A DNA stretch of 64,000 nucleotides from Otatea glauca (GCA_036346275.1 CM070725.1:38564104-38628103); one strand, 5' to 3'; shown: positions 1 to 11,711, counted from the first letter of the stretch. Program-made: numbers and translations. The notes: generated by a model not told the origin, from the sequence alone.

Positions 1-1331
1 TCCCGGCCAACGTGCGGCTCGGCGACGGCCAGGTTCTCGACGGCGTGAGCGTTTACGGCGGGCCTGCGCTCGAATCCGGCAAGATGTACGAGCTGGTATA
101 TGCGGGGACAAGCAGCGGCGCGGCCTCTTCTGCCGCTGACGGCTACTCGGCATCGATGTGCCTCGACGGCTCGCTTGACCCGGCCGCGGTGCGCGGCAAG
201 ATCGTGGTGTGCGACCGCGGCGTGAACTTGCGCACCGCCAAGGGAGACGTGGTTCACCGCGCGGGAGGCGTCGGGATGGTGCTCGCCAACGGGGTGTTCG
301 ATGGCGAGGGCGTCGTAGCCGATTGCCACGTCCTGCCCACGACTGCCGTCGGCGCAGTCGCCGGCGAGAAGCTCCGTAAGTACATCGCGTCATCCACGCC
401 GCAGAAGCCGGCCACGGGCACCATCCTCTTCGAAGGCACCCACCTTGGCGTGCATCCGGCGCCGGTGGTGGCCGCGTTCTCGGCGCGTGGCCCGAACCCC
501 CAATCCTCGGAGATACTCAAACCTGACCTGATAGCCCCCGGCCTCAACATCCTCGCCGCATGGCCCAGCAGCGTTGGCCCGGCCGGCATTCCCTCCGACG
601 GCCGGCGCACCGAATTCAACATCCTCTCCGGCACGTCCATGGCTTGTCCGCACGTCTCCGGCCTCGCCGCATTGCTCAAGGCCGCGCACTCTACCTGGAG
701 CCCAGCCGCGATCAAGTCGGCGCTCATGACCACAGCCTACATCAAGGACAACAGCAACGGCACCATGGTGGACGAGTCCACCGGCAACGTGGCTGACGTG
801 TTCGACTTCGGCGCCGGGCACGTCGACCCGATGCGCGCCATGGACCCCGGCCTCGTCTACGACATCACCCCCGCGGACTACGTCAACTTCCTCTGCAACC
901 TGAACTACACCGAGCAGAACATCCGTGCGATCACGCGGCGCCAGGCGGACTGCCGCGCCGCGCGCCGCGCGGGGCACGCAGGCAACCTCAACTACCCGTC
1001 TCTATCCGCCACGTTCGTCGCGGACGGCACCAGGGCGACGATGAAGACCCACTTCATCAGGACGGTGACCAACGTCGGCGGCGGGCGGTCGGTCTACCGC
1101 GCGGCGATCAGGGAGCCCGAGGGGAGCACGGTGACCGTGCAACCGAGGCAGCTGTCGTTCCGGCGCGACGGACAGAAGCTGAGCTTCACGGTGCGGGTGG
1201 AGGCCGCGGCGCCCGCGAAGAAGATGGAGCCCGGGAGCTCGCAGGTGAGGAGCGGGGCGGTGACATGGAGCGACGGGAGGCACACCGTGAATAGTCCGAT
1301 CGTCGTGACGGTGCAGGCGCCATTGCAGTAG
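1..1331 (+). CDS. Subtilisin-like serine protease (subtilase, SBT1-type), 3' part
   Basis: Secreted plant subtilases (family S8) cleave extracellular proteins and peptides in the apoplast. The frame is already open at base 3, so the gene starts left of the window and only about 442 C-terminal residues of a normal 750-780 are present. Visible domains in order: a protease-associated (PA) insert (CLDGSLDP, VRGKIVVCDRG, GGVGMVLAN, DCHVLPTTAVG); the C-terminal half of the catalytic domain with AFSARGPNP, KPDLIAPG and the active-site motif GTSMACPHVSG, whose serine codon is 636-638; then a fibronectin-III-like domain (RTVTNVGGG, VTVQP, SFTVRVE) ending in a TAG stop at 1329-1331. The catalytic Asp and His lie outside the window. 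No frameshift or intron is visible, and codon use is strongly GC at third positions, as in many grass genes. The PA wording resembles the SBT1 group, but I cannot name an orthologue. It is the only convincing intact host gene here. Confidence 0.95.
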   Translation, partial: PANVRLGDGQVLDGVSVYGGPALESGKMYELVYAGTSSGAASSAADGYSASMCLDGSLDPAAVRGKIVVCDRGVNLRTAKGDVVHRAGGVGMVLANGVFDGEGVVADCHVLPTTAVGAVAGEKLRKYIASSTPQKPATGTILFEGTHLGVHPAPVVAAFSARGPNPQSSEILKPDLIAPGLNILAAWPSSVGPAGIPSDGRRTEFNILSGTSMACPHVSGLAALLKAAHSTWSPAAIKSALMTTAYIKDNSNGTMVDESTGNVADVFDFGAGHVDPMRAMDPGLVYDITPADYVNFLCNLNYTEQNIRAITRRQADCRAARRAGHAGNLNYPSLSATFVADGTRATMKTHFIRTVTNVGGGRSVYRAAIREPEGSTVTVQPRQLSFRRDGQKLSFTVRVEAAAPAKKMEPGSSQVRSGAVTWSDGRHTVNSPIVVTVQAPLQ

Positions 1332-1799
1332 GCAAGGCGATGAAGTGATCGAGTGAAGTGAAACACGATCTCGGTGTTTCCTCTAAGTGGACATTGCTCC
1401 TTGGATCATAAGGGTATTAGTATTTAGTAGTAGTAGTAGTAGTACACATCTTGAACATCTGTATAAGCTTTAGCTATACTGGAACTCTAGCTCAGGGTTC
1501 TTTGATCATCTTCATCCGCTCTCTTCAGTCTTCCCCCTATCTTCTCAGCCCTTTTCTCTCTTTCGTGAAGCATGCCATTGTGTGGTAACTGTGGTTTTCC
1601 AGTGGTACAATCAATGTGAGGATTTTGAAGTGAGCCGATCTACGGTACCTGACCTCACATGGGCGTGCGAGACTCAAGTGAGAAACGGGTTAATGGGGGC
1701 ACTGCGTACTTGGTACTTGGAGTTGTGTGCTGCTTTCAATTCGTCCTCTGCCTTTAAATTTTGGAAGGAGATGGAGGGAAGGACCGAAGAAGGGGAAGG
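1332..1799 (+). other. 3' flank of the subtilase gene with a TAG microsatellite
   Basis: This stretch follows the subtilase stop and probably includes its 3' UTR. A (TAG)n trinucleotide run lies at about 1425-1444. I see no canonical AATAAA close to the stop, so the poly(A) site is not placed. An open frame at 1582-1884 runs into the neighbouring transposon-like element, resembles nothing I know, and is not called as a gene. Confidence 0.5.
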
Positions 1800-3228
1800 C
1801 AGGGCATACCATAAAAATCCCGACGAAATTTCGCTAAATATCAGCGATATCTCGATTTTGGTTGGGGACAAGATTTTTGAATAATTTTTGCTACAGTATG
1901 TCAGAAAATTTTTATTTTGTCGAAATCTTAGGGTTTCTGTTTTTTTTTACCAAAATTTGACTTTTTTACTGGATTTGACCCAATAATCCTTAATAAAGTC
2001 ATCTTTCATGAAAATTTGTTAAAAAAACCGAATTTTTGAGACGTTTTAAAATTTTGGCAGAAACATTGTTCGAATTTTATAAAATTGAACAAGCTTAATT
2101 ATGCTCTGAAAGAATTATGGTACTATCTTTAACAGCGTAGGATTATCAAATTGAACTTTATTTGTTATCTTTAAAAAAATCAAAAGCAGAATGAATATAA
2201 GAAAGTAAACTTATCAGAATTTTATAAATTTGCTCGAGTGTGATTATGATCCAAACTTTTTATGAGAGCTTAAGAATTACCTTAGAACCCTTCTCTAATT
2301 TTTTTTAAAATTTAAATTTTTTTGTTTGCTCAATCAAATCTATAGATGCATCGAACTTCATTTGTTATCTTTCAAAATAAAAAAACAAGGAACACAAATG
2401 GTACGGTACAATTGTAAGAATTTTATAAATTAACTAGAGTGTGATCATGATCCAAAAATTTTATAGGAGCTTAAGCATTGTCTCAGCATCCTTCTCTAAA
2501 AGTCTCGAAAATTCTAACATTTTTTTGTTGCTCAATCAAATCTATCTATTGATCAGCCTTTTATCAGAACAACAGCACTGTCACAATGTTTTAAAATTCT
2601 TCAGGCTTGATAATCATATAAAAATTTTATGGGAACATTAGTAATGCTTTAGGACCATACAAAAAAATTTTAATTTTTTTTAATGTAGTTTGAACCATTT
2701 TTTATTCGGTTAAAATTTACCGATCAGCCTTAAGTAGCACTGTCTTAATTTTTTAAAATTCCTCACAGTTGATCATTATCTAAAATTTTTATGGGAACAT
2801 TATTGATGTATCGGGACCATATAATTTTTTTTCAAAATGTTCTATCGTGGTTTGCATAATTTCTCATTTATTTGAAATTTTGTCGATCAGTCTTTTATTA
2901 GGACAGTAGCATTGTCAGAATTTTTAGAACTTTCGCAAGCTTAATATTCATCCGAAAATTTTATGGGAATATTAGAGATGTGTCAGGACCATCCACAAAA
3001 AAATTCAAGTATTGTTTTGAGCATTTTTCGCTCGGTTGAATTTCGTCGAGATTTTGGCATTTCTTGGCAAAATTTGGTAATTTCGGCTGAATTTCGGTTC
3101 GAAAATTCTGGATTTCAAATTTCCTTTTTGAATTTTGACTAGATTTTGTCTGAAGTTCTAGATTTCACCGAAATTTCATATTTCGCCCACTTTCGATATA
3201 TGAACCGAAAACGAAATTTGAAACCCTG
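1800..3228 (+). mobile_element. Non-autonomous hAT-like element with internal ~170-bp repeats
   Basis: The left end begins CAGGGCATACC followed by CGACGAAATTTCGC. The right end, read inward on the minus strand, begins CAGGGTTTCAAATTTCG. Both fit the hAT terminal pattern (C/T)A(A/G)NG, and both subterminal zones are full of GAAATTTCG/CGAAATTTC words. The same architecture marks the ends of the transposase-bearing hAT at 55304-61161. Between about 2220 and 3010, AT-rich units of about 170 bp recur, with 'GACAGTAGCATTGTCA'-like and 'ATTTTATGGGAACATTA'-like blocks. The flanks (GGGGAAGG and GGCAGGAC) are not a convincing 8-bp duplication, so the boundaries are less certain than for other hATs here. 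No transposase is encoded. Confidence 0.6.
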
Positions 3229-3769
3229 GGCAGGACTGCGCAATTGGTAGCAAGCTGAGTGCAAAGCGTCCCAGAAACCATAGCTTAATTGGTTTTACCC
3301 CTTTTTTTCGTCAAATTCGACCCTCTTTGAATATAATTGCAAAAATAGTCATCTTCTTGACCGTAAAAGTGTGAGCAGGTGGCATTTGTCGTCTGCTACC
3401 CTCGTGTATCAAGACAGCAGGCGATGGGTCCACCGTGGTAGACTTGTTGCTGCACTCCCCTAACTCGGCAACAAGGCCCAAGCATGGCAATGGATCCTAT
3501 CAAGCTCCATGAGCGTGGCAACAGGTCCTGCCAAACTACCATGTCTTGCTAGTCAGCTCTTGCCACACTTGTGCTCGTCCTGTCCGATCGACCGTGCTGC
3601 CGCGAGTGCAGACTCTTGCCATGGTACACGGTGCGGCAGATGATATATTTCATTTAGCGATGCTTATGCGGTATATGGGTGGGCTATTTTTGTAATTATG
3701 TTTGCACGAACAAGATTTTTGTAATTGAATTTTCTACAAGGCCTTGTTGTAAGCAATTACGTGACATAT
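3229..3769. other. Intergenic, no gene seen
   Basis: Mixed-composition sequence with a moderately GC-rich part (about 3385-3640). No coding frame with recognisable domains, no terminal repeats and no RNA gene were found. Confidence 0.5.
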
Positions 3770-3974
3770 GCCTTGTTTGGGGAGGGGGGTGTTAAGCTAG
3801 CTTTAGCTTTTGAAAAGCTAGCAAACCCCCCAAATAGCTCAGCTTTTAAGTGGTTTTTTGTTGCATAAATTAGAAGCTATATATAACTATCAAAAGCCAA
3901 AGCTGAAAATTGAGCTGGATCTGTTTTTATAGCTTATTATTGAGAAAAATTAGCTATTTATCAAACAGTCTCTT
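3770..3974. mobile_element. MITE-like foldback element
   Basis: The left end reads GCCTTGTTTGGGGAG and the right end, inverted, reads GAGACTGTTTGATAAATAG. Imperfect terminal repeats around a TTGTTTGG/CAAACA core are common in small grass MITEs. The interior is AT-rich with repeated AGCTTTT/AAAAGCT words that can fold back. No clear target duplication was found. Confidence 0.35.
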
Positions 3975-4198
3975 ATAAAAAACTATAGCCGCTTTTTAGT
4001 CCATAAAAATCAAAAAATATATTTTCAAAAAAGTTAGGGCTATCCCAATAGACCCATAATAATAGCAGGAAAGGCAAAGCTGGTGGAGAGTGCAGACGAG
4101 CTTGTGATTATGCCGAACATGCTGGTCGTACTCAGTAATGGCCGTTTCCAGGGCAGAAATCCTCTCTTGAAGTTGCTAACGACCACACAGACTTTTGA

Positions 4199-4368
4199 GG
4201 GGCGTTTGGTTCGCGATTCCATCGTGCTAATTACTGCTGGTTACTCTACTCCTATTAGATGCAGACAGATTCCTCTATTTCAAACAAGACTTTTAAGGAT
4301 ATACTATACGGATCGTAGCTAGAACACTTGTACTAATGCTGTTAGTATGTGAGCAAACCAAACACCCC
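4199..4368. mobile_element. MITE with GGGGYGTTTGGTT terminal inverted repeats
   Basis: The left terminus is GGGGCGTTTGGTTCGCG. The inverted right terminus is GGGGTGTTTGGTTTGCTCAC. They match in 13-15 of the first 17 positions. The 170-bp length and lack of coding potential fit a PIF/Harbinger- or hAT-derived MITE. The flanks (TGA left, ACG right) give no clear target duplication, so the superfamily stays open. Confidence 0.6.
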
Positions 4369-5582
4369 ACGACCGCGGCCGCGCCTTTGGTAGGCCGTAG
4401 GCGTATCATTTACTATCCCATCGAGCTAAACATACCCTGACTGACATATACCCCTGCGCGTGATGATACTCCTACGATGCTGGCTACGGCCTTAAGCTAA
4501 TGGCGCAAAATTGAAGGACGGGAGCCGTGATTATCTAGTGGGTTTGGGTGCACGTGCCGAGGCTTTCCTCGCTTTATTACGCCCTCCCTCGACGTGCCTG
4601 CGCTGGCTGACACGGCATGTGTGGCCTCCGCCGGGTAGGGAGCCGGCTGGTCGAGTAGCACGGCGGATTAGGCTTCGTTTTCCGTCGGTTCGCGCGCGCG
4701 CGACGCGGGGAGCGATGCTTTGGGCTTACGTGGCCCGTTGTATAGTTTTTTTTATTTTTTTATAAATTTGATCTCCTTCGATGAAAATTATAAAAATGAT
4801 CCCATTCTCACTTAACTCGATACGTAGATAAAATCACGGTAGCCGACGTACCAAACACACAGATCTCAGCAAAACCTGCCGCACAATACTCCCTCTTGCC
4901 AAATCCAGATACCACCGCAGGTAGCTACTAAACTCAACAAGTAGCTACTGTGATAGCCAAACTTGATAGGAGTTGTACGTAATGTCGATCAGCTACAGTA
5001 AGAGACACGTGTCTCCACACTCTTCGAGACGTCAAAAATGAAAAAAAATACTAAAGCAGCTGCATAGACACTGGAGCTTCCCGGCGGCAACTCCGAGGCC
5101 CACCTGTCCGCCCTTAAAGCCACTGCCTCCCTACTAGTATCTCTGTAGCCGGAATCGACCGTGTGGATTGTAGTGTGCGTAGTGTGTTACTGCTGGAGTG
5201 GACGCGAGACGAGACGATTCCTTCGCCTGCTGCGTCTGCAGGTGCAGCAGGAATGCAGGCGGGATAGGGGCAAAGCATGGACACGTTGGCCCGTAGGCTC
5301 CATCGGAAGATTTGGTTTTTTTCTTCTTGGCTCAATTTTTTTCAACCTTGGTCTCCGGCGTAACGAAATTGTATGTACGGGAGACATATATCTACTTTTA
5401 TACGGTGACAGACGTCTACCGGGGTTTCCATGTTACGGTAGATTCAACTGCCATACTCTCTTAACGGGTCAAGTGACATGTATTTCTTTCGATTTTTTTT
5501 ATGGTCGAGAGGAAAATATATTTGCAATTTCGTTTGGTTGAAGCCTAAACTTTAAAAAAAATGTAAAGACAAAAATGCCCAA
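4369..5582. other. Intergenic, no gene seen
   Basis: Several short open frames occur (4511-4765, 5161-5541 and antisense shadows). None has a recognisable domain, a plausible intron structure or a grass-like GC3 bias along its length. GC-rich blocks near 4550-4730 and 5090-5290 may be remnants of older insertions. Confidence 0.5.
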
Positions 5583-5650
5583 AACTCGCTGGATGGTTCT
5601 TGCAGCGATCAGGCATCAGAAACTTGCGGGTTCAAGTCCCTCATCATGGC
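5583..5650 (+). repeat. tRNA-like sequence, possible SINE head
   Basis: GGTTCAAGTCC at 5629-5639 matches the pol III box B consensus GGTTCRANNCC. About 35 bases upstream, ACTCGCTGGATGG is a poor but possible box A. A cloverleaf cannot be completed, so this is not a functional tRNA gene. A decayed SINE or tRNA-derived fragment is the better reading. Confidence 0.3.
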
Positions 5651-6849
5651 CATGCATATGGTTTCATTTCTTGGATTTTGGGGCTCTCTGGAATGGAGAA
5701 TGTAGCGTGATCCCTGGACGGTGTTTCTACTGGTTCCTGCCATAAAATACTGACAATTGATAGGTTGAATCTGGTAAAGGTGTCATCGGCCGGCCCTATC
5801 ACGGGGTTCAGGCCTATGGGTCCTGTGATGGGTCGAATTGTTCTTCGATTTCTACAAATAAAGGGTCCAGCTCTCGTTTACATGGGATAAATAAGAAAAA
5901 CCTCTACGGATTGTATTTTTCGGGCCAGGAATGAGTTTAGTTAGGCTTCGATTGGAAACGGAAAGGCTGGGCTGACCGATCCCAGTTTAACATAGATGGG
6001 TTGGACTATACATGACCAATCAGACAGGTTAAAATTGGCCAGCTTATTTCTCAGAAGATGGATTGAACTATACACAACAGGCCATAGCTTCGGGCTGTGA
6101 TTGGGTTCGGTTCAGGCCGACAACATTTTCAAATATAAAATCTAAGCAAAAAATGAGTGTAGCCACCGAAGGGGCAATGACCCAGTTTGTTTTGGTCTAG
6201 GCCTTGCCCTGGCCCAACCCGTCCGGCTACGACGGCTAGGTTGGAAGAAAAGCAAGGTTGCCTATTTTCTAAAGGACCATTAAGGTGTTCGTGCGTTGTA
6301 ACGTGGTCCTAAGATAGGGTGATGCATATCACCTAACTCAGTAAAACGTAAGATTAGATTATGTACCTCGATGTGCAGTGGATTTGGAGGTGTACCTTGA
6401 GATCACGATGGAGTGGACGGCAACGTGGAGGTGTACACTATTGAGGAAGAACCCCATCAATGGTGCATGCCGAAGCTGAGGGCAACAGCGGGTCAAAGTA
6501 GTACATGGCGTGGTGCATCAACGTGGAGCACCTCAGTGACGGGGGCGACCAAGTGGTGAACCTCGATATTGCGGTTGGAGCACCTCAGGGATGACAACCA
6601 TATATGGACTTCCTCGGCGGATCTATAGTGGGACACCCTCTCCGCTACATCTCGAGGACACCGTTGTCGCCTAGATTGGATCAAGGCCACACTGACATGC
6701 ATGGAGAGGCCAGATCTAGCGTATCGGTGGGTGGAGCACCAACAGGCAGAGGAAGTACACAATAGTCCATGCATCGACACTAGGGAGGAGGAAGATAATG
6801 GCTGTAGGGTCGAGGAGGGCTGGACCAGCTGCCGATGGCAGCGAGGAAG
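5651..6849. other. Intergenic, no gene seen
   Basis: No recognisable coding sequence. The part from about 6240 to 6849 continues, in sequence character, after the solo LTR at 8426. The two were one uninterrupted stretch before that insertion. I cannot classify it. Confidence 0.45.
6845..6849. repeat. Left target-site duplication GGAAG
   Basis: GGAAG directly before the LTR start (6850) is repeated exactly at 8421-8425 directly after the LTR end. This is the 5-bp duplication expected from an LTR-retrotransposon integrase. Confidence 0.85.
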
Positions 6850-8420
6850 TGTAGGATCAAGGATAACAGACTAAAGAGGGGTGAATAGGAGGTTTTTAAA
6901 ATTCTTTGACTCTAACTTGATAATTAAGAAAATATTACCCAAATCACAATTCTAATATAATTAAGCCCTAAATGAGCTAGGTTTTAGTAAGTGCACCGAC
7001 AAGCTAAGTCTAGGCAAGAATAGCAATCCTAACAAAACAATCAATCACAATGATTTCTATAATTGTAAATTGCATAAATTAAAGGGACAATGAGCAAACC
7101 ACAATTGGAACATAAGCATTTTTTTCGTGGTCTCAGAGACTTGCTGATCTCCCCTAATTCACGTTGAGGAAGCTTGAACGAATCAAGCCAGCTCCTTGCA
7201 CAAATAAGCCTCCCTAGGTCACTAGTGGTAGCTCTATCCCGCTCTGGGTTGGTGAGCTCTGACCTTCACACCGAAACCAGATCTCTTCACAATCTTCTTT
7301 GAAGAGATCACCGGTTCTCACGCCTCCAAGCGAATAGAACCTTGATGCTCACTTGAGGATGACCAAGTGTTTAATAGCTCAAAATCAAAACTCACACTTG
7401 AAATGCTCTCAACTACTCACAAATGTGAAATTTAATACACAAGAGTGAAGAGACTGTTGTAAGGGCTCAAGAGATATTCAACGTAGCGTCTAACCCTGCC
7501 CTTGGTGCAGGTGAGGGAGTATTTATAGCCTCCAATTAGAATTCTAGCCGTTGGGGCCATGATTCTGATTTTTCAGCCAAAACTGGTACTACTGCCCATG
7601 TAGGACCAGTACTGCCGGCCACTATGTTAAGGGTCGAATTTAGCATTTAATGTGGTGGTTAGTAGCTGTTGCTATAGGACCCCCGGTACTACCACCATGT
7701 AAGATCGGTAGTGCCGACCTTGAGTCTACAAAACATGCATTTATACTCACATCTATAAAATAATTACCAACAATAGAGGTCGGTACTACCGGTCCCATGG
7801 TAGTACCGGCCTGCTACATCGGTAGTGGCAGCCTCAAGAAAAATACCCAAAAGACATTGCTCTGGAAAAAAGCTACCGCTTAGAGGGCCAGTACTACCGG
7901 ACCTACGGTAGTAACACTCCTAAGCAGCGGTAGTGCCAACACTCCATCTTTTCTTAAACATCCTTCATCTATAAAATAACTACTGCCCTAGGAGGCTTGT
8001 ACTACCGGACTTGCGGTCTCCTGGGCAGCGGTAGTGCTAATTTTATTAGTGCACTATGTTTTTCAAAAGATTTTGCAAGGAATGGACACAACTAAGTATG
8101 AGCATGGTTTGAGCCATTATTTTTTTAACTATATTCAAGCTACTAGCCAAAGTTCTATTTTGATAGTACGACACCTATTCTAGCCATCTGATCTTTTTTT
8201 CCAAGCACCGAGATCAGTAAAATCTATGAAAAGGTCTTTAAAATTTTTATACCTTTGCCTTGAGTTTGATCTGACCAATCTTTTGCTTTTGTCTTCATGA
8301 ACTCCTTAAATAGATGAGGATCAAACTTTTATAATATATTTAGATCAATATGTTAGTCCTTTAATCTTGATTGTCATTAATTACTAAAGTTCAAAATAAA
8401 TTAGGGGCCTAGATACTTCA
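6850..8420 (-). mobile_element. Solo LTR, family B (minus orientation)
   Basis: On the minus strand this 1571-bp LTR begins TGAAGTATCTAGGCCCC and ends ATTCACCCCTCTTTAGTC...GATCCTACA, the TG...CA frame. A 5-bp duplication GGAAG flanks it, and no internal region or second LTR is present, so it is a solo LTR left by unequal recombination. The start and the 'ATTCACCCC' tract near the end closely resemble the solo LTRs at 9205 and 15389. Upstream of its TATA box lies a cluster of GGTAGTACC/GGTACTACC palindromic words (about 7580-8040 on the plus strand). Confidence 0.85.
7519..7528 (-). promoter_or_regulatory. TATA box of solo LTR B
   Basis: CTATAAATAC on the minus strand, a good plant TATA element. 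It lies about 900 bp into the LTR in its own orientation, as expected at the U3/R boundary. It supports the assigned orientation. Confidence 0.5.
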
Positions 8421-8951
8421 GGAAGGTTGGATCTAAAGCCAGGCGACCTCGGCGACGCTAATGCACATCGCATCGAGCCAGGTTTGCAGGTTGTTGGACG
8501 TGGTGACATGTCCTATGCTATCTGGTGTTGAGGAAGAATCGTTGTGGACTCACCGCCCAGTCCACTACACCGCCTAATTGGAACCGTTGCCGACCGTCGC
8601 GGCACGTACTACATCACTGCAGTTGATGAAGAAGCCGTTGAGCCTGCGGGATCGTACGCACCGACTGATCCACAATCTGGATCAAGACGAGAGAGAATGA
8701 GATAGATAGGGAGAGAGATGAGAGACGATGAGGATATGTGAGAGGACAAAAGAATGTGTGTGGGCCCTACGTGTAATGTGCGCGTGAGCGAAGAAGGGAC
8801 GATGATTAAACTCCTTTTTTACATTTGTAGAGATATATATAACTAACTATGCAAAACATGCCAATTAGGCCTCAGGTAATTCGTATATATTAGTCTACAC
8901 CTATTCTCAGTTCTCACACTGGGCTATATAATTCTTACCAATCATTCAAAA
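8421..8951. other. Intergenic after solo LTR B
   Basis: Begins with the right GGAAG duplication (8421-8425). It continues the pre-insertion sequence seen before 6849. A purine-rich stretch of GAGA words spans 8688-8750. No gene was recognised. Confidence 0.45.
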
Positions 8952-9199
8952 CTAGCCAGGGTTACGCGCTATACAGTGTCGTGCAAATTTCAAGCGTGCG
9001 GCGCTGTGCAGTGCGAAATTTGGGAAATTCGTTCGCGCGATGCTTCGTCGCGTGAAATTTGGTAAGATGGATATTTCTTAAAAAAATTGTGTAATTTCGA
9101 TTTTCTTGTTTTTTAAAATGGGCTGCTAGGAGTCACCGGCAAATCTATGGATTGCTAGGAGCCGTCTACAAACCTGCTGAATTTTTTTGGGAGGAAACC

Positions 9200-9204
9200 G
9201 CTAC
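9200..9204. repeat. Left target-site duplication GCTAC
   Basis: GCTAC immediately before the LTR at 9205 recurs exactly at 11712-11716 immediately after its end. Confidence 0.9.
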
Positions 9205-11711
9205 TGAAAGTGCATCTAGGCACTAATGTTATTTTGGTGATTAATGACAAACACATATAATGACAATCTATGTAATTAAGTAAATGCTTAACTTAGTGCT
9301 TAACAAATGACAAACCTCTAATATGATTATATTGGTATGAGACTAACTTGTTATTGCCTAGTTGAGTATTAGTCTCATCTTTTAGAGGAAAATCAAGTGG
9401 GATGGTTAAGCAAAGATAAGGTATGCAATTTTGGTATCTCTTCTATATTTGTTATTGCATTCCTTTGTGCAAATGCATAGTGAACTCCAAGTAGCATGTT
9501 GATTATATATATGAATATTGGTTCATGTCATATTTATTTGTGCATATATATTCATTTGAGTTCATTATGTGCTTTGTTTTTTAGTATGCATGTATTACTA
9601 GAGTTAAACTTCAATTGCTATAGATTGACTTGGTGCATGCATGTTTTAGTTGTATATCTTCTCATGCAATCCTCTTAGTGAAGTTTAATCTAGTGTTGGA
9701 TCACATATTCACTCTTATTCCAAATATTATTTGCACATGTACAATTCGTGTATATTTTATCATGTGCTTCATTTAAGTAAAGATTGTGATCCTTGCCATG
9801 ATTTAATTGATTCATCATATTGGCAATTATATATCTCTCTAGTGCATATAGATCAATTACATATTCATCATGATGTACTTAGTAGAGAACATTTCTTATG
9901 TCAAGTGTTTCCATTTATGTTGTGCTTCCTTATATGAAACACTTGTTGAAATCAACTGTTCACAAATATCAATTTATTCATATCTATTGAGCTTTTGGGA
10001 CTAATGTCTTTCATGAGTAATTTGAAAAGAATTAGGTCCCGTATGTGTATGATGACCAAGATATCTTGGAGGATGATCGTTAAGCCGAGGTCAACAAGAC
10101 GGCGGTGTCACCAAGAGTTGAGGACTAAGTCAAGATCGACTTGGCGTGGAGATCGTCAGAGAGGATGATCAAGTCAAGGTTGATAGGACGAGAGTCTCAT
10201 GAGGTGAATCGAGTCGAGTTGGACAAGGTGAAGATGTCATCAATTATATGGTGAAAGTCTTCATGCATCGACATTAAGAAAGAAGACGGCAAGTGACTAT
10301 TTCTAGACTTATATTATCTTTGATTTATTTTGAGTCTAAGGATTGCCGTACTATTAAGAGGGATGCGATGTCGAATGACTTTTAGATGTGTCAAGTGCTC
10401 AAGTGATCTATCCTTGTGAAACTTGGAAAGAGAGTGGTGTTGGTGGTGCCGGAAAGTGAGATTTGTAGGTCTCCCTTGGATTCTTTGTAAAATCTGTATT
10501 TATCCTTTGAGTTTTGGGTAGTGAGACCTTGTTAGTTGTGTAGCCCTCGTTCTTAGCTTTCAATAGAGAGTCCGGAGTGAAAAGTTATGCTCGTTTTCGT
10601 CGGGTGGCGGTTAATCTGGAGTATCCGGATATTCAATCCGGACACTCGGGTTGACACCCTCGGTGGTCGCTCTCATCAATCCGAGTATCCGGGTTTTTTC
10701 CGAGTCTCCGGGTTGTGGCATTGTTTCCAACGGCTAGTTTTTTTGGGACCTCTATTTAAAGCCCCCTTCTTCCTCACTTCAAAGTGGCCGTTATCCCACT
10801 GATTAGAGGTGCTATACCCTTGTTCTTGAGCCCCCAAAACACCTCTTTACCCTTAGATCTAAGTGATCCCCTTGTGAGAAGGGTTGGGGAGAGTTTGAGG
10901 AGTGAGGTGCTAGGTTGAGTGAGATTTGAGTTGATTGAGCACTTGATTTCATCTCCAAGCTTGTTCTTCGTGAGCATTTGTTACTCTTGGAGGTTGAGGA
11001 CTCCTAGGCGGCTAGGAGGTCGCCACGAGCCACCGGAGCTTTGTGTGGTTGGTCGTGGGAAGTTTGTGAAGGCAGTTCCGCCTCCGTAAGGGAAGGAATC
11101 AAAGGAGTGAAGACCGGCGAGTGCATTTGTGCAACACCGGGAGGAAGAGGGTTGAAAGAGACCCCGGCTCAAGTGCGATTGAGCCGCCTCAACTGAGACG
11201 TAGGATCCCCTCAAGGATCCTAACTTCGGGTGAAAAATCATCGTCTCCAAGTTTGCTTCTTTCTCTTGCTTTAGCATTTGATTTTGTATCTTGAAATTGC
11301 CCGATCTACTTTTTTGTTGTGTTTGGCTCTAGATCTACATCATTCCACAGTACTGATTGCATTTAGATCTTTTGTATTCAAGTAGATTGTTGAAAAATTG
11401 CGAGGATTTAAAATCTCATTTCGAGGTCTTAAATCCGAGTATCCGGACTCCTCAACCCGGATAGTCCGGACATTTGAGTATCCGGAGATAAGTCTCGGAC
11501 ACTCGGTCTCGATCCTCGGGTCCAATCTGAGTATCCGGACTCGACCCACGACATCCGGACATACCGGAGTATCCGGATAAAAGTCCGGACACTCGGACTT
11601 AGACCCTCGGAGATTTTATTTAGCTGCAAATTTTTTATTCCGCTGCATTTAGTGTTAAATATTTTAATTCGCTTATTCACCCCCCTCTAGGCGACATCCC
11701 CTGTCCTTTCA
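9205..11711 (+). mobile_element. Solo LTR, family A
   Basis: A 2507-bp LTR starting TGAAAGTGCATCTAGGC and ending ...CTGTCCTTTCA, so the ends form the inverted repeat TGAAAG/CTTTCA. Exact 5-bp GCTAC duplications flank it, and no internal coding region or partner LTR is present. 'ATTCACCCCCCTCTAG' precedes the 3' end. Short open frames inside (9496-9937, 10587-11680) have no recognisable domains. Clusters of GAGTATCCGGA/TCCGGACACTCGG words lie at 10615-10710, just upstream of the TATA box, and at 11440-11610. Confidence 0.9.
10753..10760 (+). promoter_or_regulatory. TATA-like box of solo LTR A
   Basis: TATTTAAA within CTCTATTTAAAGCCCC, followed by a C/T-rich stretch typical of LTR transcription starts. 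It lies directly downstream of the first TCCGGA-palindrome cluster. Confidence 0.45.

Noticed and set aside
254..1366. Long open frames on the minus strand and other frames across the subtilase
   Set aside because: They are shadows of a GC-rich coding region. The plus frame has clear subtilase motifs and the others have none.
4511..5541. Possible small genes at 4511-4765 and 5161-5541
   Set aside because: No domain, no start context or splice evidence, and AT-rich low-complexity tails. Chance frames are more likely.
5583..5650. Functional tRNA gene
   Set aside because: Box B is good, but box A is weak and a full cloverleaf cannot be drawn.
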